Below, one piece after another: positions 1 to 9,959 of a stretch of 62,702 bases of DNA. Below the pieces are notes generated by a model. The model was not told the origin of the DNA. It saw only the letters and a program-made list of their open reading frames with translations, and ran no database searches. Numbering within the stretch: position 1 is the first letter of the stretch; each line of letters begins with the position of its first letter. The translations under genes were made by a program, and so were the position numbers. This DNA comes from Acidimicrobiaceae bacterium. GTDB taxonomy: Bacteria > Actinomycetota > Acidimicrobiia > Acidimicrobiales > RAAP-2. Location: positions 683 through 63,384 of the forward strand of contig PLHD01000067.1 of the NCBI GenBank assembly GCA_003138815.1, given 5' to 3'.

Positions 1-1287
<1,287 letters not shown>

Positions 1288-1500
1288 GCCTTCACGCGCC
1301 CTGCGGTGCTCTCGCCACGATGACCTCGTGACAGAGCCCCGCACGGCGCGGGCCCGTGCATCGCTCGCCACCAGGCCGGCGCGCCCGGCTGGAGTGGCCA
1401 TTCGAGCAATGACGCTCCGGTAGCCTGTGCTCGACTGACTGCGTACTGGGCGACTCGACCGGGCAACCGAGAGCCAACCTGATCCGAACATGAGGTGACA

Positions 1501-2319
1501 ATGAGCACGCAACCCGAAACGCCAAGGACCGGAGCCCTCGCTCGCTACGAGCAAGAGGTCGTCGAGCGAATCGCCAACTTCAAGGATCCTCGCCAGGAGT
1601 GGCGGCGCCTGTTCTCCGAACTGCTCGGCACGTTCTTCCTCGTCCTGGTGGCGGCGGGCGGGGGCATGATGGCCCACGCCTTCCCCAACACCATCAGCCG
1701 CGAGGCGGCCGTCACCGCGCCGGCGCTGATGGTCATGGCGATCATCATGTTCATGGGCAAGGTGTCCGGCGCGCACCTGAACCCGGCCGTCAGCATCGCC
1801 TTCGCGCTGCGCCGGGACTTTCCGTGGGGCCGCGTGCCCGGCTACATCATCGTCCAGCTCATCGGGGCCTCGCTGGCCGCGCTGTTCCTGCACGCCGTCA
1901 TCAACGTCTCGGCCGCCTACGGGTCCAACTTCCCGTCCCACGGCTACTCCTCGATGGCGGCCTTCTGGATGGAGATGATCTTGACCGCGGGCCTGGTGAG
2001 CGTGATCCTGGGCACGGCTTCGGGCGCGCAGAATATCGGCATCATCGGGGCGCTGGGGGTCGGGGGCTACATCGCGCTGGCCGGCCTGTGGGCCAGCCCC
2101 ATCTCGGGCGCATCGATGAACCCGGCGCGGACCTTCGGACCCGACCTGATCGCCACCAACTTCACCAGCTACTGGGTGTACCTGGCCGGTCCACTGGCCG
2201 GCGTCGCGCTGGCGGTGGGCGCGGCCTTCCTCCTACGCGGACCCGGCGGAGATAAGGCCGCGATCGGAGCGGCCCAGGGCGAGTTCATCGCCGCGGTCGA
2301 CGACGCCGCGCGGCAGTGA
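1501..2319 (+). CDS. MIP family aquaporin / glycerol facilitator
   Basis: A 272-residue channel of the major intrinsic protein family, expected in the cytoplasmic membrane for water or small neutral solutes. Both NPA half-helix motifs are present: HLNPAVS at about residues 92-98 and SMNPARTFGPDL from about residue 205, with six hydrophobic segments around them. An N-terminal cytoplasmic extension of about 38 residues is rich in charged residues. I place the start at ATG 1501 because GAGG at 1492-1495 lies five bases upstream; an in-frame GTG at 1495 overlaps that Shine-Dalgarno and is less likely. Water versus glycerol selectivity cannot be decided by eye. It is convergent with the SulP gene, 30 bp away. 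Confidence 0.93.
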   Translation: MSTQPETPRTGALARYEQEVVERIANFKDPRQEWRRLFSELLGTFFLVLVAAGGGMMAHAFPNTISREAAVTAPALMVMAIIMFMGKVSGAHLNPAVSIAFALRRDFPWGRVPGYIIVQLIGASLAALFLHAVINVSAAYGSNFPSHGYSSMAAFWMEMILTAGLVSVILGTASGAQNIGIIGALGVGGYIALAGLWASPISGASMNPARTFGPDLIATNFTSYWVYLAGPLAGVALAVGAAFLLRGPGGDKAAIGAAQGEFIAAVDDAARQ

Positions 2320-2349
2320 TCGGCTGACCCGGCCGCCGGGGCCGGCGGA

Positions 2350-4062
2350 TTAGCCCTTGCGATGCTGCTGAACGTCGACCGCGGCGCCGTCCACGCTGTC
2401 AAAGACATGGATCTGGCGAATCGCCCGGTCGGTCGACGTCGTGAGCTTGCGGCGCACCTCGGCGTTGGCCCGCGCCAACGAGACGCTGATCGAGTCGCTC
2501 GCCAGGTCCGCCACGACCTGGCTCAGCATCACCAGCCCGGTGTAGTCGATGTTCGAGATCGCCGCGGCGTCGATGACGAGGTGGCGGGTGTCGGGACGCT
2601 TCGCCAGGTACCCGTGCAGCTCGTGGCGAAAGACGCCGGCGTTGGCGAAGTAGATGTCCGCGCCGAACAGCACCGTCAGGATGTGGCCGACGCGGTTGAC
2701 ACCGTGCTGGCCCAGCGGCTCCCAGCTCGTCGTTCCCTGGCGGCGACCGAGCTCGACCATCTTGGGACGCGCCGATCGCCAGGTTCGGTCCAGGATTGCC
2801 AGGCCCACCGCAATCACCAGGCCCAACTCCACGCCGAGAAACACCACGCCGAGCACCGTCACGATCGCCAGGGTCAACTCCGTGCGGCTCGTGCGCCAAA
2901 CGATGCGCAGTGGCCCGATCTTGATGAGTCGACCGGCGATGAAGAGCAGCACCCCCGCGAGCGCGGCCAGCGGGATACGGTGGGCGACCGACGCGAACGG
3001 CGACAGGACCAACGCGCCGATCCCTGCGACCAGGCCCACCAACTTGGTGCGACCGCCCGCCAGGCACGTCACGGTGGTGCGCGGCGGGCTCGCGTTCACG
3101 GGGAACGCCCCCACGAGCCCGACGGCCACGTTGGCCAGCCCCACGCCCACGAAGTCGCGGCTGAGGTTATCGGCCACGCCGATCTCGTCGGCCGAGGTGC
3201 GCGCGGTCGCGGCCGTCTGGCTGATGATGACGATCACCAGCGTCAGCGCCGTGGTGACGACGACGCTCCACTCGTGCATGCTGAACCAGTGCAGGCGCCA
3301 CGTCGGAGGGCCCGCGATAACCGAACCCAGCTCCTGGACCCCGTGGGTCGTCAGCGACATCGCCACGCAGAGGATCGTCGCGCCGACCACCGCACCCAGC
3401 GCCCAGGGAAGCCGGGGGTTCAGCCTCTCGCCGACCACCATCACCGCCAGCGTCCCGAGCGCGATGACGATCGACCAGACGCTCACGTGGTGGAGGTTGT
3501 GGACCAGCTCGTCGAGGCGCTGGACCACCGAGTTGCCGCCGCCCTTGACGCCAAACACGCGCGGCAACTGGTGCACGATGATAATGACGCCGATGCCGCA
3601 CATGAAGCCGGCGACGATCGGCAGCGACAGGAAGTCAGCCAGCCAGCCGAGCTTGAAGAACCCAATCGTCATGAGAATGAGGCCCGTGACAACCGCCGTC
3701 GCGGCCGCCAGGGCGAGGTACTGGCTCGACGCGGGCAGCGCCAGGCGCAGCAGCGCCACCGCGAAGAGCGGAGCGATGGTCGAGTCCGCGCCCACCGAGA
3801 CGATGGGGTTCGAGCCGACGAAGAAGAAGACCAACGTGGCCGTGATGAAGGCGATCATCGCGGTGAAGGCCGGCACTTCGGCCAACTGCGCGGTGGCCAG
3901 TTGCTCGGGGATGGCAATGGCCAGGAGGGTGACCCCCGCCAGGACCTGAGTCGGGAGGTTCTCGCGCGAAACTCCGTTCAGCAACTGGCCCAGCCCGTGG
4001 CTCTCCCGGCGCTCGGCAATGGGGGTTCGCTTGTCGGAGTGCTTCTTCGAGTCGCGACCCAT
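2350..4062 (-). CDS. SulP family anion transporter with C-terminal STAS domain
   Basis: A 570-residue membrane protein with a run of hydrophobic helices from about residue 35 to 420, followed by a soluble C-terminal STAS domain (roughly residues 450-560, including LVIDAAAISNIDYTGLVML, which resembles the anti-sigma-antagonist fold). The family moves sulfate, bicarbonate or dicarboxylates by symport or exchange; the substrate here is not determinable. The start ATG at 4062 is preceded by TAGTGT and exactly six bases, so the mRNA is probably leaderless. Long open frames on the opposite strand are composition artefacts. Confidence 0.9.
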   Translation of the reverse strand: MGRDSKKHSDKRTPIAERRESHGLGQLLNGVSRENLPTQVLAGVTLLAIAIPEQLATAQLAEVPAFTAMIAFITATLVFFFVGSNPIVSVGADSTIAPLFAVALLRLALPASSQYLALAAATAVVTGLILMTIGFFKLGWLADFLSLPIVAGFMCGIGVIIIVHQLPRVFGVKGGGNSVVQRLDELVHNLHHVSVWSIVIALGTLAVMVVGERLNPRLPWALGAVVGATILCVAMSLTTHGVQELGSVIAGPPTWRLHWFSMHEWSVVVTTALTLVIVIISQTAATARTSADEIGVADNLSRDFVGVGLANVAVGLVGAFPVNASPPRTTVTCLAGGRTKLVGLVAGIGALVLSPFASVAHRIPLAALAGVLLFIAGRLIKIGPLRIVWRTSRTELTLAIVTVLGVVFLGVELGLVIAVGLAILDRTWRSARPKMVELGRRQGTTSWEPLGQHGVNRVGHILTVLFGADIYFANAGVFRHELHGYLAKRPDTRHLVIDAAAISNIDYTGLVMLSQVVADLASDSISVSLARANAEVRRKLTTSTDRAIRQIHVFDSVDGAAVDVQQHRKG

Positions 4063-4068
4063 GGGCCA

Positions 4069-4074
4069 ACACTA
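4069..4074 (-). promoter_or_regulatory. -10 box of leaderless SulP mRNA
   Basis: TAGTGT on the minus strand, six bases before ATG 4062, fits the actinobacterial TANNNT -10 element with transcription starting at the initiation codon. Confidence 0.5.
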
Positions 4075-4099
4075 CGGCGCAGGGGCGCCGGGTCGCTGG

Positions 4100-4837
4100 C
4101 TAACCGGTCTGGACGACCCGGTAGCCTTCGCCGAGATGGCCCTTGGGAAGGCCGGCATTCTTCGCCGTCGCGCGGGCCCAGGTCTTGAGCATCTTCTCGA
4201 GGCCGTCGATGTTGCCGACCTGGCTCTCGTGGCGCTGGAGCGCCGCCAGCTTGCGGTCGAACACCTTGGTGATGTCGACCACCATGGTGGGCTGGCTGCC
4301 CGAAAGCCAGACGGTCTCCACGGTGTGCGGCGCGAAGCCTTCGCGAGCGAGCTCGGGGAAGGAGTGGGGGTTGCGAGAGTCCGGGTAGACCGCGCGCAGC
4401 GCGGCCTCGCCGGCGGCCAGGTGGTCGGGGTGGCTCGCTCGGATGCGGTCCCAGTTGCGCTCGGGACTCTGGGTTATCACCAGGTCGGGACGGTGCGAGC
4501 GTATGACCCGCGAGATCTCGCGGCGCAGCAGCAGGGTGGGCTCGACCTGCCCGTCGGGCCAGCGAAGGAAGGTGACGTTCGTCACGCCCACTTCGAGCGC
4601 CGCGGCGCGCTGTTCGGCCTCTCGGAACGCGGTGCGCTCCTCTTTGGTGTGCGACGAGTCGTCGCCACCGGCGTCGCCCGACGTCACGAGGCAGTACGCC
4701 ACGTCCACACCGTGGTTGGTGAGCGTGGCGACCGTGCCCGCGGAGCCGAAGTCGACGTCGTCGGGATGCGCCACGACGACGAGGGCCCGCTGGACCTTCT
4801 TGTCGTAGGAGAAGACCGGCAATACCTTCTTGCTCAC
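4100..4837 (-). CDS. PIG-L family LmbE-like deacetylase
   Basis: A 245-residue zinc-dependent N-acetylglucosaminyl deacetylase-like protein. The family includes MshB and Mca of mycothiol metabolism, but the exact substrate here is unknown. The signature AHPDD is at about residues 23-27 (zinc-binding His and catalytic Asp), and SHPDH in the middle supplies the third metal ligand. The start is GTG 4837, which overlaps the stop of the upstream helicase gene as GTGA (4834-4837), implying translational coupling. A frame extending far upstream exists but runs through the helicase gene and is not real. The pairing of an RNA helicase with a deacetylase gives no obvious pathway. Confidence 0.88.
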   Translation of the reverse strand: MSKKVLPVFSYDKKVQRALVVVAHPDDVDFGSAGTVATLTNHGVDVAYCLVTSGDAGGDDSSHTKEERTAFREAEQRAAALEVGVTNVTFLRWPDGQVEPTLLLRREISRVIRSHRPDLVITQSPERNWDRIRASHPDHLAAGEAALRAVYPDSRNPHSFPELAREGFAPHTVETVWLSGSQPTMVVDITKVFDRKLAALQRHESQVGNIDGLEKMLKTWARATAKNAGLPKGHLGEGYRVVQTG

Positions 4838-6081
4838 CGTAGGGAGTCCTCCAGGGTCGGATCCCAGTTCGCGAGGTCCTTCAGGTTCGGGTCGTTCGAG
4901 AACACCTCGATGATCGGGCGCTTCAGGGCCAGGCGGCGCATGATGATCTCGGCGTCGATCGTCTGGTTCCACAGCAGCAGCGACACCACGACACCGGTCG
5001 AGCCGGCGCGGGCCGTGCGTCCCGAGCGGTGCAGGTAGGCCTTGTGGTCTTCGGGCGGGTCCCAGTGCATCACGCAGTCGACGTGGTTGATGTCCAGTCC
5101 GCGCGCCGCGACGTCGGTCGCGACCAGCACCGGCAGCCGGTCGGCGGAGAAGTCGGCCAGCGCCTTCTCGCGCTGGCTCTGGCGCAGGTCGCCGTGGATG
5201 GCCGCCGCGTTCACGCCCTCCTTCTGGAGCTGCTCGACGAGGCGGTCGGCGCCGCGCTTGGTACGACAGAAGATGATGGTCTTGCCCGTCGACTTGCAGA
5301 TCGTGGCCGCGACCTTGATCCGGTCCATCTGGTGGACCGTCAGGAAGTGGTGCGACATGAGCGAGACGGTCTGGGTGTCGCTGGCGACCTCGTGGAAGAC
5401 CGGATCGGTCAGGTACCGCTTCACCAGGCGGTCGATCGCGCCGTCGAGCGTCGCCGAGAAGAGCAGGGTCTGGTGGGGATGCTCGGCGATCCGACGCAGC
5501 ACCCACTCGACCTGGGGCATGAAGCCCATGTCGGCCATGCGGTCGGCCTCGTCGAGCACGAGCACGTCGAGACCCTCCACCTTGAGCTCGCCGCGGTCGC
5601 CGAGGTCGATCAGGCGGCCCGGCGTGGCAATGATGATGTCGCACCCCCGGCGCAGCGACTTGACCTGGCGTTCGATGTCGGCGCCGCCGTAGACGGCGTT
5701 GACGTGGAGTCCGAGCGCGGCACCGAGCGGTTCGAGCACCTCGTGGACCTGCACGCAGAGCTCGCGGGTCGGCAGCAGCACGAGACCGCGCGGACGCGCG
5801 GGCCCGCCGTCTCGCACGACGAGGCGCTCGGTCGCGGCGATGCGCTGGATCATCGGGAGCCCGAAGCCCAGGGTCTTGCCCGAGCCGGTCTTGGCCTTGC
5901 CGCAGACGTCGCGGCCGGCCAGGGCGTCATGGATCGTCATGGCCTGGATCGGGAAGGCGTTTATGATGCCTTGGCTGGTCAGTACCTCGCAGAGGTCCGG
6001 GTGGACCCCCAGGTCGGTAAAGGTCTTGTTGGTGGCGTACAGGTCCTGAGACGTCACGGTTTCTTGGGTATCACTACTCAC
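4834..6081 (-). CDS. DEAD-box ATP-dependent RNA helicase
   Basis: A 415-residue RNA helicase with the two RecA-like domains complete: Q-motif (PIQAMT, about residue 45), motif I AKTGSGKT (63-70), Ia PTREL, Ib TPGR, II DEAD (178-181), III SAT, and C-terminal motifs ARGLDI and HRSGRTARAG. Such proteins remodel RNA duplexes during ribosome assembly or mRNA decay. No long C-terminal basic extension follows, so it is a minimal-core member. The start is GTG 6081; no clear Shine-Dalgarno or -10 box is next to it. It overlaps the PIG-L gene by 4 bp. The bcp gene is divergent, 132 bp away. Confidence 0.95.
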   Translation of the reverse strand: MSSDTQETVTSQDLYATNKTFTDLGVHPDLCEVLTSQGIINAFPIQAMTIHDALAGRDVCGKAKTGSGKTLGFGLPMIQRIAATERLVVRDGGPARPRGLVLLPTRELCVQVHEVLEPLGAALGLHVNAVYGGADIERQVKSLRRGCDIIIATPGRLIDLGDRGELKVEGLDVLVLDEADRMADMGFMPQVEWVLRRIAEHPHQTLLFSATLDGAIDRLVKRYLTDPVFHEVASDTQTVSLMSHHFLTVHQMDRIKVAATICKSTGKTIIFCRTKRGADRLVEQLQKEGVNAAAIHGDLRQSQREKALADFSADRLPVLVATDVAARGLDINHVDCVMHWDPPEDHKAYLHRSGRTARAGSTGVVVSLLLWNQTIDAEIIMRRLALKRPIIEVFSNDPNLKDLANWDPTLEDSLR

Positions 6082-6213
6082 GGGACAACGGTCGTTTCTC
6101 GGTTGGACCCGGAACCGGCGTTCGAAAGTGTGGGCCCAAGCTCAATTCCTAGAGCTTCCCATTTAGTCTACGTGACAGAACCTCAGATTGTGTGGAAACT
6201 TGACAGGAGCGAC

Positions 6214-6678
6214 ATGGCACGGCTCGAAGTGGGCGCAAAAGCCCCTTTCTTCACGTTAACGAACCAGATTGGCGACGAAGTGGCCCTGGCGGACTTCGCC
6301 GGGCGGCGTCTCGTGCTGTACTTCTACCCCGCCGACGACACGCCGGGCTGCACCAGGGAGGCCTGCCAGTTCAACGACGAGCTTGGCGCGTTCGAGGAGC
6401 TCGGCGTGGCCGTGCTCGGGGTTTCGCCCGACCCGCCCGACACGCACGTGGCCTTCCGGACGAAGTACGGGCTCGGCTTCGACCTGCTCAGCGACCCCGA
6501 CAAGGCCGTCATGGCGAAGTACGGCGCCTACGGCGAGAAGATGCTGTACGGCAAGGCGGTCGTGGGCGTGATCCGCTCGACGTTCGTGCTCGGTCCCACG
6601 CGGCGGATCGAGCACGCGTGGTACGCGCCGCGCACCGACGGTCACGCGGCCAGGGTGCTCAAGGCGCTCGAGGGCTAG
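6214..6678 (+). CDS. bcp: Thioredoxin-dependent peroxiredoxin (BCP/PrxQ type)
   Basis: A 154-residue thiol peroxidase that reduces hydrogen peroxide and organic hydroperoxides. The motif PGCTREAC contains the peroxidatic Cys46 and a resolving Cys51 five residues later, the atypical two-cysteine arrangement of the BCP/PrxQ group. The start ATG 6214 follows AGGAG at 6205-6209. A much longer open frame upstream runs antisense to the helicase and is spurious. Its TAG stop shares the four bases CTAG (6675-6678) with the stop of the convergent DedA gene. Confidence 0.94.
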   Translation: MARLEVGAKAPFFTLTNQIGDEVALADFAGRRLVLYFYPADDTPGCTREACQFNDELGAFEELGVAVLGVSPDPPDTHVAFRTKYGLGFDLLSDPDKAVMAKYGAYGEKMLYGKAVVGVIRSTFVLGPTRRIEHAWYAPRTDGHAARVLKALEG

Positions 6679-7283
6679 CCGGCGTTGTGGCGGCGCACCG
6701 TGCGCACGCGGTGCCAGAAGGCCCCCACGAGGCCCAGCACGATGATGACGGCGATGGGGATCTCGGCGAAATGGAAGTCCTTGCCGACCGTGTTCCAGTT
6801 CGAGCCCGCGGCGTAGCCGAGTCCGGCGAGCAGCGCCACCCAGGCCACCGAACCGACGAAGGTGAGCACCGCGAAACGCACGCGCTTCATCTCGGCGATG
6901 CCGGCCGGCAGCGAGATGAAGCTGCGAACGACCGGGATGACCCGTCCGACGAGCACCGAGACCGAACCGTACTTCTCGAACCAGCGCTCGGAGGAGTCCA
7001 GGTCCTGGTGGGTGAGCAGCAGCCACTTGCCCCAACGGTCGACGATGGTCCGTCCGGCGCTGCGCCCCACCTCGTACGCGATCACCGAGCCCACGAGCGA
7101 ACCGAGCGCGCCCACGAGGATCACGGCCCACAGCGAGAAGCGCACGTGGCCGGTGAGCGCGGTCGTGCAGAGCGCGCCGGCAAACCCGTAGGCCACCTCC
7201 GAGGGGATTGGAATGCACGCCGAGGAGAGGACCGAGACGAGAAAGAGTCCCAGGTAGCCGTAGTGCGAGACGAACGATGACAT
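6675..7283 (-). CDS. DedA family membrane protein
   Basis: A 202-residue integral membrane protein of the DedA/VTT family, implicated in flipping undecaprenyl phosphate or phospholipids. Visible are the re-entrant-loop segment with PIPSEVAYGFAG near the N-terminus, the conserved G-x-x-x-G motifs, and GRVIPVVRSFISLPAGIAEM, typical of the family. I choose ATG 7283 rather than GTG 7301: the GAGAGAG tract just upstream of 7283 can serve as a ribosome site, and the length then matches the usual 200 residues. Substrate is unknown. Confidence 0.9.
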   Translation of the reverse strand: MSSFVSHYGYLGLFLVSVLSSACIPIPSEVAYGFAGALCTTALTGHVRFSLWAVILVGALGSLVGSVIAYEVGRSAGRTIVDRWGKWLLLTHQDLDSSERWFEKYGSVSVLVGRVIPVVRSFISLPAGIAEMKRVRFAVLTFVGSVAWVALLAGLGYAAGSNWNTVGKDFHFAEIPIAVIIVLGLVGAFWHRVRTVRRHNAG

Positions 7284-7335
7284 CGGACCAGTCTCTCTCA
7301 CCTCGCCGGGCCGGCGGCCCCCTTTTGGTGAATTC

Positions 7336-8121
7336 TTATTGTTGGTGCGTCGAGCACCAGTAGGTCGTTCGCCCGCCCACCGCGCTCGAGAGCATGGCGC
7401 CGCCGTCGAGAGGGCAGTGCCCGCCCGGAAAGCGGCCCTCCATGTGCTCGCCCAGGTGCGATCCGCCCCGGCGCTGCAGGGTGCGCATCGTGCGGGTGAA
7501 CGCGCTGTAGAGACGGTTGCGCTGGTCCGAGGAGAGCAGCGCGGTCGGCGTTCGAGGGTCGATCCCCGCGCGGAAGAGGATCTCGTCGCCCAGCAGGTTC
7601 CCCACGCCCGCGACGACCGACTGGTCCAGGAGACGCGCCTTGATCGCCGGTCCTTCGCCGCGCCCGATCCGCACGATCTGGGTGAACTCCTTGCGCGTGA
7701 GGCTCAGCGCGTCGGGTCCCAGCCCGCTCAGGTCCGGATCGATCTCGCAGCGCGCGAGGCGGCGCGGATCGTGCAGCACGAGCTTGCGTCCGTCGGCGAA
7801 CTCGAGGCCGGCGCGCACCCACTGCGCCTTGTACGAGTGGGGGCCGTAGAAGAGGCCGTCGATGCCGGCGTCCTGGTCGATGAGCAGCACGCCGGTCATC
7901 CCGAAGCGCATGCCGAGCGTGACGCCGCTCGTCTCGATCAGCAGCAGCTTGCCGCGTCGCGACGTGGCGGTGACCGTCAGGTTCTTCACGGCGCGTGCCC
8001 ACGACGACGGCGAGGGGAGCTTCTTGGCGGCGTAGGCGTCGGCCCAGCCGCGCACGATGGTCGCGCCCACGACCCGCTCAGCCAGCTGGCGGTACGACTC
8101 GACTTCCAGGACCTCGGGCAC
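7336..8121 (-). CDS. Fpg/Nei family DNA glycosylase with altered zinc finger
   Basis: A 261-residue base-excision repair enzyme of the formamidopyrimidine-DNA glycosylase family. After GTG 8121 the protein begins V-PEVLEVE; Pro2 and Glu3 are the catalytic N-terminal residues of the family, which fixes the start. The middle lysine motif (GKLLLIET), GMRFGMTG, and the helix-two-turn-helix with VAGVGNLLGDEILFRAGIDP are present. The C-terminal zinc finger is atypical: the four-cysteine pattern is replaced by HCPLDGG and YWCSTHQQ, so the second and fourth cysteines read Asp and His. The GRTT arginine is kept. It is divergent from the FrhB-like gene. Confidence 0.9.
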   Translation of the reverse strand: MPEVLEVESYRQLAERVVGATIVRGWADAYAAKKLPSPSSWARAVKNLTVTATSRRGKLLLIETSGVTLGMRFGMTGVLLIDQDAGIDGLFYGPHSYKAQWVRAGLEFADGRKLVLHDPRRLARCEIDPDLSGLGPDALSLTRKEFTQIVRIGRGEGPAIKARLLDQSVVAGVGNLLGDEILFRAGIDPRTPTALLSSDQRNRLYSAFTRTMRTLQRRGGSHLGEHMEGRFPGGHCPLDGGAMLSSAVGGRTTYWCSTHQQ

Positions 8122-8128
8122 GCGCGCC

Positions 8129-8134
8129 AGCGTA
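8129..8134 (-). promoter_or_regulatory. -10 box before the glycosylase gene
   Basis: TACGCT on the minus strand, seven bases before GTG 8121, matches TANNNT and suggests leaderless initiation. Confidence 0.4.
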
Positions 8135-8163
8135 CCGGCATATGGATCGGGCGGCCTGCTCGG

Positions 8164-8169
8164 TAAGGT
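8164..8169 (+). promoter_or_regulatory. -10 box of leaderless FrhB-like gene
   Basis: TAAGGT, six bases before ATG 8176; no Shine-Dalgarno is present. Confidence 0.5.
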
Positions 8170-8175
8170 TGCACC

Positions 8176-9300
8176 ATGGCAATAGAGAAACCACACTGGC
8201 GAGAGCTCTTCAGCGAGGTCGTGACGTCGGGCCTCTGCACGGGCTGCGCCGCCTGCGTCATCGCCTGCCCCCACGACGTGCTCGAGTACGAAACCGCCAA
8301 CGGGGTCTACAAGCCGTGGCACGTCGACATCGACGGCGGCCGCGAGGGCTGCACCCACGGCGACACGGGCTGCACGCTGTGCACGCGCGCCTGCCCGCGC
8401 TTCCGCAACTGGGAGGGCGAGGTCGACACGAAGCTGTTCGCGCGCGAGCGCACCGACGACGAGGTCTACGGCATCGGCGACGTCCTGCTCGCGCGCGCCA
8501 GCGACCCCTCCGTCGTCGAGAACGGCCAGGACGGCGGCTTCGTGTCGGCGCTCTTGATCTACGCCCTCGAGAACGACGTCATCGACGCGGCGCTGGTGAG
8601 CGGGCTCGAGGGCGACGGTTCGACGTGGCGCGCCGAACCCCGGGTGGCGCGCACGCGCCAGGAGGTCCTCGACACGGCCAAGTCGCGCTACACCTACTCC
8701 GCGAACCTTCTGGCCTACCCCGAGGCCGTCGAGCAGGGCGCCGAGCGCATCGCCGTGGTCGGCATGGGTTGCATGGCCTCGGCGCCGGGCGTCATGGCGG
8801 CGCGCAAGGCCGGCAAGATCGCGCGCAGGCTCAGCCTCACCATCGGCCTGCTCTGTTCCAAGACCTTCGACGACGCGATCTTCGAGGAGCTGTTCGAGGC
8901 CAAGTACGACATTCGGCGCGCCGACATCAAGAAGATGAACATCAAGGGCGTCTTCCAGATCTGGACCCACGACGACGTCCTGCACGAGGTGCCGCTCAAG
9001 GAAGCCCACGCCTGGACGCGCGAAGGGTGCACGCGCTGCCCCGACTTCGCCGCCGAGCACGCCGACATCTCCACCGGCGGCATCGGCGCGTTCCACGAGT
9101 GGACCCTCGTCATCGTGCGCACCGACAAGGGTCGCGAGCTGATGAGCGCGCTGAAGGAGAACGGCCTGATCGAGACGCGACCCGGCGACGACGATCCCGG
9201 CGCCGTGGCGCTTTTGCACCGGCTCGCCCAGCTCTCGCGCAAGCGCTGGCCCCAGGACCAGGACCCCGGTCCGCGCCGCATCCCGCTGGCCTCGTCCTAG
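8176..9300 (+). CDS. FrhB/FdhB family F420-type iron-sulfur flavoprotein
   Basis: A 374-residue protein resembling the beta subunit of coenzyme F420-reducing hydrogenase and formate dehydrogenase. The N-terminus carries a ferredoxin motif C-x2-C-x2-C-x3-C (residues 21, 24, 27, 31) and a second cysteine set in the GCTLCTRACPRF segment, suggesting two [4Fe-4S] clusters. The FrhB core follows, with QDGGFVSALL, GMGCMASAPG and GLLCSKTF. Family members pass electrons between F420, flavin and iron-sulfur clusters. No hydrogenase, formate dehydrogenase or glutamate synthase partner lies nearby, so it is a stand-alone member whose redox partner is unknown. Confidence 0.88.
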   Translation: MAIEKPHWRELFSEVVTSGLCTGCAACVIACPHDVLEYETANGVYKPWHVDIDGGREGCTHGDTGCTLCTRACPRFRNWEGEVDTKLFARERTDDEVYGIGDVLLARASDPSVVENGQDGGFVSALLIYALENDVIDAALVSGLEGDGSTWRAEPRVARTRQEVLDTAKSRYTYSANLLAYPEAVEQGAERIAVVGMGCMASAPGVMAARKAGKIARRLSLTIGLLCSKTFDDAIFEELFEAKYDIRRADIKKMNIKGVFQIWTHDDVLHEVPLKEAHAWTREGCTRCPDFAAEHADISTGGIGAFHEWTLVIVRTDKGRELMSALKENGLIETRPGDDDPGAVALLHRLAQLSRKRWPQDQDPGPRRIPLASS

Positions 9301-9308
9301 CCCGGCGT

Positions 9309-9314
9309 TAAAGT
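9309..9314 (+). promoter_or_regulatory. -10 box of leaderless phosphatase operon
   Basis: TAAAGT, six bases before ATG 9321. Confidence 0.5.
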
Positions 9315-9320
9315 CGCTTC

Positions 9321-9959
9321 ATGGCGCCGTCGCACTCCTTCACCACGATCCTGCTCGTGCGCCACGGCGCCACCGCCACGACCGGCACGGTCCTGCCGGG
9401 CCGCGCGCCGGGGCTCCACCTCGCCGAACGCGGCGCCGCCCAGGCGCAGGCGGTGGCCCAGCGCATTGGCGAACTCGCCAAGAAGCCGGTCGCCCTCTAC
9501 GTCTCGCCGCTCGAGCGCGCTCGCGAGACCGCGGCGCCCATCGCCAAGTCCCTGGGCCTGCGGGCCGTCACCGAGCGGGGGCTGCTGGAGTGCGACTTCG
9601 GCACCTGGACCGGCAAGAAGCTGGGCCTGCTGCAGCGCAAGGCCGAATGGAACGCCGTGCAGCACTCTCCGAGCACCTTCCGCTTCCCCGAGGGCGAGTC
9701 GTTCTCCGAGATGCAGCAGCGGATCTGGGTGACGCTCGAGAAGCTGGCCACGCGCCACCGCAACCGCACCATCGTCGTCGTGAGCCACGCCGACCCCATC
9801 AAGGCCGCCGTCACCTACGCCCAGGGCGTGCCGCTCGACCTCTTCCAGCGCACCGTGATCTCGACGTGCTCGGTCAGCGCCATCGGGTTCACCGACTCGA
9901 CGCCCGTGGTCCTCACGGTCAACAGCACCCAGAGCCTGCGGGAACTGTCGCCATCGTGA
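9321..9959 (+). CDS. Histidine phosphatase family protein (MSMEG_4193-like phosphomutase)
   Basis: A 212-residue member of the phosphoglycerate-mutase superfamily. The phosphate-accepting RHG motif is at residues 14-16, the second arginine in SPLERARETA, the glutamate in LLECDFGTW and the second histidine in VVSHADPIKA. It heads a conserved actinobacterial trio with DUF3090 and SCO1664-type genes, the same order as around Rv2135c-Rv2133c in Mycobacterium tuberculosis (recalled synteny). Its stop overlaps the next start as GTGA (9956-9959). Substrate is unknown. Confidence 0.9.
   Translation: MAPSHSFTTILLVRHGATATTGTVLPGRAPGLHLAERGAAQAQAVAQRIGELAKKPVALYVSPLERARETAAPIAKSLGLRAVTERGLLECDFGTWTGKKLGLLQRKAEWNAVQHSPSTFRFPEGESFSEMQQRIWVTLEKLATRHRNRTIVVVSHADPIKAAVTYAQGVPLDLFQRTVISTCSVSAIGFTDSTPVVLTVNSTQSLRELSPS

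Noticed and set aside
1340-1385. GC-rich inverted repeat after aconitase as terminator
   Set aside because: Arms of about six pairs in very GC-rich DNA, no T-run; could be chance.
2362-4188. Long plus-strand open frames opposite SulP and similar long antisense frames (for example opposite pdtaS, ccmF and valS)
   Set aside because: They are made of Arg, Asp, His and Gly-rich low-complexity peptides, a by-product of GC-rich third positions in the true genes, and lack start signals or domains.
4838-5644. Upstream extension of the PIG-L frame
   Set aside because: It overlaps the helicase gene in another frame; the GTGA overlap at 4834-4837 gives a natural start.
5029-6213. Upstream extension of the peroxiredoxin frame
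   Set aside because: Antisense to the helicase; the AGGAG-supported ATG at 6214 gives the usual length.
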